From Rana temporaria (lineage: Eukaryota > Chordata > Amphibia > Anura > Ranidae), in the NCBI RefSeq assembly GCF_905171775.1, contig NC_053494.1, positions 49,324,511 through 49,388,510 on the forward strand: 64,000 bases of DNA. Direction: 5' to 3'. How positions within the stretch are numbered: the first letter of the stretch is position 1; every line of letters begins with the position of its first letter. Positions 57,075 to 64,000 of this stretch are shown piece by piece. A program made the position numbers and the translations under genes. The notes under the pieces were generated by a model. It was given only the letters and a program-made list of their open reading frames with translations, had not been told where the DNA came from and did not search any database.

Positions 57075-57734
57075 CTGTATTTGCCCGCGTATAAGGCGAC
57101 TGGGCGTATGAGACGCCCCCATAATTTTTCAGCTAAAATTTTGGTTTTGGGATATACTCGCCGTATAAGACGACCCCCTTTCTACTAGTCTGTCTGGAAG
57201 CTGAGGGGTAGCCGGAACAACCGTTGACAGGAAAAACCGCTGACAGGAACATGCTTTATTCAGCTTTTTTTTAAATCTCACTGTGCCCATTACATGCCTC
57301 ACTGTGCCATCTCATGCCTCACTGTGCCTTTAACATGCCTCACTGTGCCATCAACAGGCCTCACTGTTCCATCAACCTGCCTCACTGTGCCATCAGCATG
57401 CCTCACTGTGCCATCCCAGGCCTCATTGTGCCATCCCATGCCTCACTGTGCCATCAAAAGCCGTGCCTCCTACTCGTGCTGTTCCGTGATAGGTGTTCGG
57501 TGTTCCGCCTATCACAGAGGTCCTCTCGTCCGAAGCCGAGGATGAGAAGACATCCATGATAGGCGGAACACCGAACAGAGGCTCTGCTGGGAAACCAAGT
57601 GTTCTGCCTATCATGGAACAGCACAAGGAGGAGGCGTGGCTTTTGAATAATAGATGCCCGAGACAGGTACCGGCGTATAAGATGACCCCCAAGTTTTGAG
57701 CCCAAAAGGTCATCTTAAACGCTGGAAAATACGG
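57075..57734. mobile_element. TA-target MITE with internal tandem repeats
   Basis: CTGTATTTGCCCGCGTATAA and the complement of GCTGGAAAATACGG form decayed inverted repeats flanked by TA (57073-57074, 57735-57736). The termini show GTATAAGGCGAC / GTATAAGATGACCCCC words. The right half is palindromic around TCCGAAGCCGAGGATGAG. Confidence 0.65.
57283..57462 (+). repeat. Tandem repeat of about 20 bp, some nine units
   Basis: CATGCCTCACTGTGCCATCA and variants are repeated. The frames over it encode repeats only by chance (PHCAI-like). Confidence 0.92.
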
Positions 57735-57736
57735 TA

Positions 57737-58680
57737 TATGAATTTAGTTTTATTTACTGTATATAGGGCTCTCACTCTAATATAGCAACATTGGAGGACT
57801 TTGTAGGTAGACTACATTGTATACAGTGTTATCAACAGATAGGCTCATATTCTTTTTCACCATGCTCCTTTAAGCCACACCCAATATTTAGCACAATTTA
57901 GCTGCATTTATTTTTATGTTGGCTCAATCCCAAGGTGGCTCTCTTTTTCAAATTCCAGTTGGTATGCAAGATTAGAGGGATATACACAAGATGGCTGTAA
58001 AAAAAAATATTAATAGGTACTGCATTGTGTTTGAAGTTATTCAGAACTGTTAAAAGTAAAAAGTGTATTCAGAACTTAAACTTTTAGCTTTGGATAAAGC
58101 AGCATATATTTAAAAATTGACATTTTGTTGTATTGAAAGTGATTTTTATTTACATTTTTTATGCATAGATAGCAGATTATAAACGGCATTGTTCCCCTTT
58201 TCATTGCTGTACTGTACCTGTCTGTTGTTTCAATAAAAAATATTGAAATTAAAAAAATTTGGTTGGGGAGATTTCCTTTCTTCACTTCATGTCCTGAATC
58301 CACAATAGGACGTACATGGAAATCTCTCCAAAGAAAGGTGAAATCCAGTTTTAGACAGTTGCTGATTAAAAAGAGATGGATTGGAAAATTGTTCTTTACT
58401 TCCTGTTCCAGTGATAACTCTGAAACTTTGGATTTTCCATCACTTCTAAGGACAATGGTCATTTACAAGGGTCACCAGGAAAATAGAAAGTGTAAATATT
58501 CATTCCAGGGTCATAGACAGAAAAAACAACCCTCTTCTATCCAACAATAAAGTTTCCAGACATACAGAAATGGGAACAGCCCCCTGAGAGAGACACTGGC
58601 AACAGAAAAATAGGGTAAATTGGCTCAATACAACTCTAAATCATACATAAATATATGTATTGAGGCAAATGACTTAGGTG
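57737..58680. other. Unassigned DNA with a possible retroelement tail
   Basis: TTTCAATAAAAAATATTGAA and the A-run to 58258 look like a polyadenylated 3' end of a retroelement. 58261-58560 is a separate repeat with TCTCCAAAGAAAGG and ACTTCCTGTTCC words. No gene supported. Confidence 0.4.
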
Positions 58681-58689
58681 GTGTAAAGT

Positions 58690-60300
58690 GCCAATGCAAC
58701 TGGCATCATATGTCCCGGGAGCCTACTCATTGTGCTTCAGAGGCTGTGGTCAGGAGGGAATGATATTACACGCATGGTGGATTTGTCCAAACTTCAATCG
58801 GTTCTGGATGTACAGTTACATTTTTTCCCTTAACCAGGTGAACCTAATTAAAACTTCACAACAGGCCCTACTGGGAGGACCAGTAGAAAGGAAACCAGGA
58901 CAGTTAATTTATTTTATTTATACACAGCCAGAATCTCCTGGAAATCCCACATAATCCAGTTTGATCCCTTGAAGGCCAAGTTAACATTATCATCTATAAC
59001 ATCATGATAAATGAACATTTGTTGGTGATTCTACATGATGGATTGGCCTTCTTCGAGAAAATCTGGGATCCCTGGATAAAATATCTTTCAGATTCATTCT
59101 GAGAGGTCCTGAAACCTGTTCACTGGCAGTAGATGGTGCACTTCTTTTTCTATTTTCCTTTTCTTCACCTTGTTTTTCTACTTCTTCATCCTATTCTCTT
59201 CATCTGTTTGCTTTTCTTTTGTTGGTTTTCTCCATTGCATGTACTATGTTTGTATATAAACTGACAAGTGTTGCGCAGCATGATGTAGGGTAATTTTCTT
59301 CTATAAAGCTGGTGTAACACACATTATAAGGGACTACTCGGCAGGAAGGTGGATTTGCCCCTCTTTTTATCTCCTGGAGGTAGGAGGTCAGGTTTACACC
59401 ATGGTTAATATCTATTGAGGAAGCCATATACTTCTTCATAGTCAAACTTATAATGGAGAGGCATAGAGGCTAAAGAGATTATTTTCTTTTATATAGTTAC
59501 TAGCTGAATACCCGGCGTTGCCCGGTCTTCCTATGTTAACCTTTTGGGGAGGAAAATCATAGTAATCTAAATATACCCATCTTTTATATAAGGGTGTAGG
59601 TAAGGGTTAATTTAACTGTCATATATTTTTATTTGGCATGTAAGTAATATGTGTACCAGGTATTATTGAAATATCTCCAGGCGTACAGAAGTTATGTGGG
59701 AACATACATTTCCCATTGATTTGCATGGGACTTTAAACAAAAACCCCGACCCTCACAAATGGGGGTAGTTAAGGGATAAATTAACTATTCTATAGTTTAA
59801 GTGGACATATAAGTAACATGTGACCAAGTGTTATCGAAATATGTACAGCCGTTTGGAAGTTATGAAGTAACATGTATTTCCCATAGAGTTGAATGGGACT
59901 TTAAAGAAAAACCCCGACCATGGCAAATGGGGGTGGGTAAGGGTTAAACCACCTATCCTATGTTTGTTGCTGACATATAAGTAACATGTGTGCCAAGTTT
60001 CATGTTAATATCTTTAGCCGTTTGGACGTGATGCTGGAACATACATACATACATACATACACACAGACACACACACACACACACACGTTGAGTTTTATAT
60101 ATATAGATTTATTGAAGCTAAACGTATTGCACTACAGTTGATCTTAGGATAAGGGGATACTGTCTTGACCTTGATTACTGTACTATTGTAAGCATGAATG
60201 TATCCGAAGACTGTTTTCCAACCTTTTCTGACACTTGTTTTCTAGTGGGATTTTGTACTTCATTGAAACACTTATTGAAAAAAGTAATGGAAACAAAACA
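58690..60300 (+). pseudogene. L1-like LINE ORF2 C-terminal fragment, split by another repeat
   Basis: 58730-58890 encodes GCGQEGMILHAWWICPNFN, then RFW, the zinc-knuckle-like C-terminal region of L1/Tx1-type ORF2 proteins. In another frame 59049-59102 reads FFEKIWDPWIKYLSDSF and stop, the typical end of that ORF. Frameshifts and stops separate the two. The A-rich stretch at 60276-60298 may be the 3' tail, so 59507-60110 would be a later insertion. The endonuclease and reverse-transcriptase parts are missing (5' truncation is usual for LINEs). Non-functional. Confidence 0.7.
59507..60110 (+). repeat. Repeat with three tandem units, nested in the L1 fragment
   Basis: Begins GCTGAATACCCGGCGTTGCC and ends TTTTATATATATAGATTTAT. 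Three units of about 172 bp share GGTAAGGGTTAA-like, ACATATAAGTAACATGTG, AAATATGTACAGCCGTTTGG-like and GACTTTAAAGAAAAACCCCG words. A CATACATA/CACA microsatellite closes it (60043-60086). A common vertebrate repeat, class unresolved. Confidence 0.6.
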
Positions 60301-61335
60301 AAATTAAGGTTTGGCATTAGATTTGTCTTAAAAGGAACATGTTTGCATTAACATTCCACTTCATGTACAATTATTATTTATTCTACAAAACAGTGTGGCA
60401 ACAACGTTCTGTGAGTATGGGAAAGTAGTAAAATAAATTGACCTAAATTAATATATAGCTGTGATTTGATTGAAGTTAGCCAATGCTGATATTTTCTGCT
60501 TAATATGTTATGTTCATCCTAAACTGAATTATATGTTGGCACAATGTCTCTATCCATGTGGAACCATTTAGAATTCCACATCCCATCTTGGACTTTTTCC
60601 AGTGTCAGCAGAGTGTTCAGTTCTTTTATATGTGACATTTTTCTTTCAATGCAACAGCCTTTGTCTTCCCATAAGTCACTGTACCACTGACCCGGATCAC
60701 CCAAGCAAAGTATTCTTTGGTTTCCTGAGCACTATATAAAGGTTTGTGCCAGGTAATCCATGAATTAAATCATCCGGTGTCTGAAAAGCGATGTTGATGA
60801 TCATCCACCTGGAAATTTACATTACAGTATGAACACTGTACAAACAATACTCCACTATTGAAATTCCAACATATACTGCACCACCTGGACTTTTGGGGCT
60901 AATTTAAGATGGTTGAATAAACTCTTGGCATGTTTCATAATTTACAGGATAAGAATGTATGTCATTAAAATGAGACTTCAACTTTTCATTTAAAGCCTCT
61001 CTGTGATGAAAGGAAAAAAAGCCTTGCAGCCCCCCCACTGCAAGGGTTAAATACTGGTTATGCCTAGGGAAAGTTCACAATACGCTCCTTACCCACAAAT
61101 GGGCTGGCTCTTGTGCTCTCTTTTTCTTCCTGCAGTCCTTTAGCATCATCTTGTACAATGTAATAAGATATTAACCCTGCATTGTACATGGAGGAGGCAG
61201 GAGTGTGACCGCAGCCAGGAGCCCCTTAGAAAGGAGGCTTCATGGAACCAGTGGCACCACTATTGGGACCCTGCTGGAGTGAGGAATAAGATATTACACC
61301 TTATTCCTCCACCCCTAGGCAAAATGAGCACTTAT
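60301..61335. other. Unassigned intergenic DNA
   Basis: No gene supported; 61010-61330 resembles eroded K-type material. Confidence 0.4.
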
Positions 61336-61336
61336 C

Positions 61337-62055
61337 GGGCCAGATTCATGTACAATTCCGGCAGCGTAACGTATCCCATTTACGTTACACCGCCGCAAGT
61401 TTTCAGAGCAAGTGCTTGATTCACAAAGCACTTGCCTGTAAACTTGCGGAGGCGTAGCATAAATCCGTCCGGCGCAAGCCCGCCTAATTCAGATGGGGCG
61501 TGTATCATTTAAATTAGGCGCGTTCCCGAGCCGAACGTACTGCGCATGCTCCGTTTTGTAATTTCCTGCCGTGCTTTGCGCGAAATGACGTCGCACCAAC
61601 GTAATTTTTTGAACGGCGACGTGCGTTACGTCCTTTCCTATTCCCGGACGACTTACGCAAAAAAAAAAATTCAAAATTCGATGCGGGAACGACGGCCATA
61701 CTTTAACATGGCTGGTCTAAATATAAGCCATGAAATAGCAGCCGTAACTTTACAATGGGAAAAGCCGACTAGCGACGACGTAAGTGAATGCGACGAGCAC
61801 GCGTAGCTTCGTGGATCGCCGTAAACAGCTAATTAGCATACCCGACGCGTAAAACGATGCAAACTCCACCCAGCGGGCGCCAAAGTATTACACCTACGAT
61901 CCGAAGGCGTACGAAGCCGTACGCCTGTCGGATCGAAGCCAGAAGCCGTCGTATCTTGGTTTGAGAATTCAAACTAAAGATACGACGCGGCAAATTTGAA
62001 AATACACCGGAGTATCAGTAGATACGCCGGCGTATTTCGACTGTTAATTCTGCCC
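61337..62055. mobile_element. GC-rich nonautonomous DNA transposon (C4)
   Basis: GGGCCAGATTCATGTACAAT at the left, TACGCCGGCGTATTTCG and TTCTGCCC at the right. Reverse orientation to C1: TAGATACGCCGGCGTATTTC corresponds to its left part. The CTCF-like core is eroded here (CTGGGTGGAG on -). Confidence 0.6.
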
Positions 62056-62526
62056 ATCATTTGCAGTTTTTTTTCTTGTCCCAGTTTTGTTTCTTGTTCT
62101 TATGAAAATAAAACCCAGAGCCTGCATGGCAAGTGTGCTATCTATTAAGCCACCTTGGTTCTCCGTGTGATTGCATAAATAAAGTGGTCTATAAAATATA
62201 ATTTTCTGTTCTATGTTTGTTGGACGCATACTCCTTGTGTGATTTTGAAATAATACTGACACACATATTTCTCAATTCACGAAGCTTTAACATTAAGATA
62301 AGGATCAATATTTTAGCCATTTGACTATAATTTTTAAAGCTCATCGGACTATCTCCTACTTGGAAATAAGTATCCTTATCCTGGTGCCCTAACTTTGTAA
62401 ATTGAGTTTTTTATTAGATAAAACCACAAATTACATTATGTCTTCCACATTTAAGCAAAAACTCCTATGCCATCCTGAACTCTGTTAAAGTGGAAGAAAA
62501 GGCAAACCCTAACTAACTCTAAACCA
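62056..62526. other. Unassigned intergenic DNA
   Basis: Nothing recognised. Confidence 0.5.
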
Positions 62527-62790
62527 CAGGTGTCAAACACTAGGCCTGCGGGCCATATCTGGCACTCCAGACCATTTCATGTGGCCCTTGTACCTTTTCT
62601 GCAGCTGCCGGAGAGCTCCAGCCCTAATCTGGTCTTCCTCCAGATCCTTACTTTCAAGCAATGCATCCAGCTTCTTCCCAGCAGCAGCATAAGGTAAGGG
62701 GGTGCACTGTGATTAAGGGAGAGTGGGAGACTCAACTTCTAATGGTGGGGTGGCTCTTGACATCTAATGTAAAGGGGAGGGGATGTGCTG
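62527..62790 (+). mobile_element. Probable hAT element left part
   Basis: CAGGTGTCAAACACTAGGCC with TGCGGGCC is a recognisable hAT-type 5' terminus. A repeated TTGACATCTAATGTAAAGG / GGACATCTAATCTCC pair lies at 62757-62804. No right terminus is seen before the LINE. Confidence 0.5.
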
Positions 62791-62799
62791 GACATCTAA

Positions 62800-64000
62800 T
62801 CTCCGACAAAGCATTCAGCAAAATAATTCCCCCCTCAACCCTCCCCGTAATGATTTACACAAAACCCGCAGTAATTCACCACAACCAGGTAGGTTCACGC
62901 TGGAACCTATCTCTATCCATGCCACTAAAAATATCATCGGTACTCTGCGTAACAGCACTGCGCTGAATGATATCATCCCCACTAAACTGCTGAAGGAATG
63001 CGCCGACATCCTGGCACCTCCTATCACGCAGCTTATCAACCAATCCTTCAGGGAAGGCATAGTGCCCTCCCAGTTGAAGGAGGGTGTAATTCGACCCATC
63101 TTGAAGAAACCCAACCTGGACCCCAGGACCCACTCCACCGTTGTCCAATAACAGGCCTAAATGTACTCTCAAAGGTAATGGAAAAAGTAGTGGTACAACA
63201 GCTGCAACAGCATCTAGATACCCACAACCTACTTGATCCATTTCAATCGGGATTCCGGCCTGGACACGGGACAGAAACCGCATTACTCAAAATATGGGAC
63301 GACGCTCTCAAGGCCGCAGACGAAGGAGAATCTTGTCTTCTGGTTCTGTTGGACCTAAGCGCAGCCTTCGACACAGTAGACCACAAGCTTTTATTGACTC
63401 GGCTAGCTGAAGTAGCCAGAGTGGCAGAAGGCGATTTATCTTGGTTCTCCTCTTTTTTGGAAAACCGATCGCAAATAGTGAAGTTAGGACCTTTCACTTC
63501 TGAGAAACGCACATTATCGTGCGGAGTCCCTCAAGGATCCCCCCTGTCGCCGGTGTTATTCAACATCTGTCTTCGCCCTCTTTTTGAGATTATTGGCAGT
63601 CAAAAACTGCTCTACCACTCATATGCAGACGACACACAACTATATTTCCGCATTTGCAATAAAAAGGATCATCACCTCAATCTAGAGACATGCCTCTCTT
63701 TTATAGAGGACTGGATGACAAAGAGTTATCTTAAACTCAACGGAGAGAAAACAGAACTTCTCCTGTTTCACGCCAAGCGTAGGAATCAACCTACAACAAC
63801 TTGGACCCCTCCGCCCATTCTGGGCAAAATCATCACCCCTAGCGCCAAAGTCAAAAGTCTCGGGGTCATCTTTGACTCTCACATGACATTGGACGCACAA
63901 ATAGGGTAAGTAGTCAGCGGATCTCACCATCTGCTGCGCCTACTACGCAGACTTACTCCTTTTATTCCCAAGGAAGACATAGCGGTTGTGGTGGGAGCTA
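62800..64000 (+). pseudogene. L2-type LINE reverse transcriptase, 5'-truncated, runs off the window
   Basis: The reverse transcriptase would copy the element's own RNA at the target site. The first frame (to about 63120) reads SIHATKNIIGTLRNSTALND and IIPTKLLKECADIL, then EGVIRPILKKPNLDP. A frameshift near 63120-63145 moves the reading to a frame with ITGLNVLSKVMEKVVVQQLQ and DPFQSGFRPGHGTETALLK. Then come palm motif A LLDLSAAFDTVDHKLLL, motif B SCGVPQGSPLSPVLFNI, the YADDTQLY catalytic box (motif C), and LKLNGEKTELLL. An in-frame TAA at 63907-63909 interrupts it, after which homology continues (VVSGSHHLLRLLR) to the edge. The AAFDTVDH and YADDTQLY style is that of the L2 clade rather than L1. 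The endonuclease part is absent. Confidence 0.9.

Noticed and set aside
57294..57559. Frames with repeated PHCAI / LTVPS words
   Set aside because: Chance translation of the 20-bp tandem repeat.
60519..60704. 61-codon frame on the - strand with an HIKELNTLLTLEK segment
   Set aside because: Weakly reminiscent of a LINE ORF2 end but too short and with no supporting neighbours; left unannotated.
1..64000. CRISPR arrays, rRNA, tRNA or bacterial operons
   Set aside because: None seen. The tandem repeats lack unique spacers of even length, and no tRNA cloverleaf or rRNA core was recognised by eye.

Overview
The window looks like intergenic DNA from an amphibian genome, most likely a true frog (ranid). 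It is AT-rich and intron-bearing, with dense, nested, eukaryotic-type transposons and long microsatellites. I found no bacterial operon structure and no host gene I could defend. The organism call rests on recognising the mix of repeat types (PIF/Harbinger, Tc1-like, TTAA-target elements, hAT, L1 and L2 LINEs); no search was run.

The centrepiece is an apparently autonomous PIF/Harbinger transposon of about 8.3 kb (28401-36739). Its transposase gene (two exons, + strand, about 406 codons, DDE residues present) and its Myb/trihelix-like partner gene (three exons, - strand, about 341 codons) both read through without a stop when standard GT-AG introns are removed. The two genes converge. A third, broken MADF-type gene lies downstream and points the other way from the Myb gene, so the two share a head-to-head control region containing a 31-bp direct repeat. 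Part of the MADF exon is present again in inverted orientation.

Left part (1-28 kb): old unassigned repeats up to 5.2 kb; Harbinger-type MITEs at 5.26-6.15, 8.88-9.62, 15.8-16.0 and 27.05-27.46 kb; a TTAA-flanked element (7.2-8.3 kb); GC-rich 3-bp-TSD elements at 10.7, 16.0, 20.9 and 21.6 kb, four of which carry CTCF-like motifs; a 2.5-kb foldback with nearly identical arms (11.93-14.44 kb); three Tc1/mariner-type elements (14.5, 17.1-19.2 and 22.9-24.5 kb), the last nearly complete and of DD37E type; a degenerate tandem array of about 370-bp units (19.6-20.8 kb); and the 3' end of an endogenous retrovirus (25.5-26.8 kb).

Right part (36.7-64 kb): further TTAA-target elements, often abutting or nested; a second foldback (1,035 bp, 39.9-41.0 kb); more Harbinger MITEs; a block of inverted and direct repeat copies (42.4-44.4 kb); a broken Tc1 element; a hAT MITE with perfect 8-bp TSD; an L1-like LINE fragment split by another repeat (58.7-60.3 kb); and the reverse-transcriptase part of an L2-type LINE running off the window end.

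Functionally, the two intact Harbinger genes could supply in trans the transposition machinery for the Harbinger MITEs, several of which share termini with it. One MITE shares an almost identical subterminal hairpin. All other coding remnants are visibly broken.
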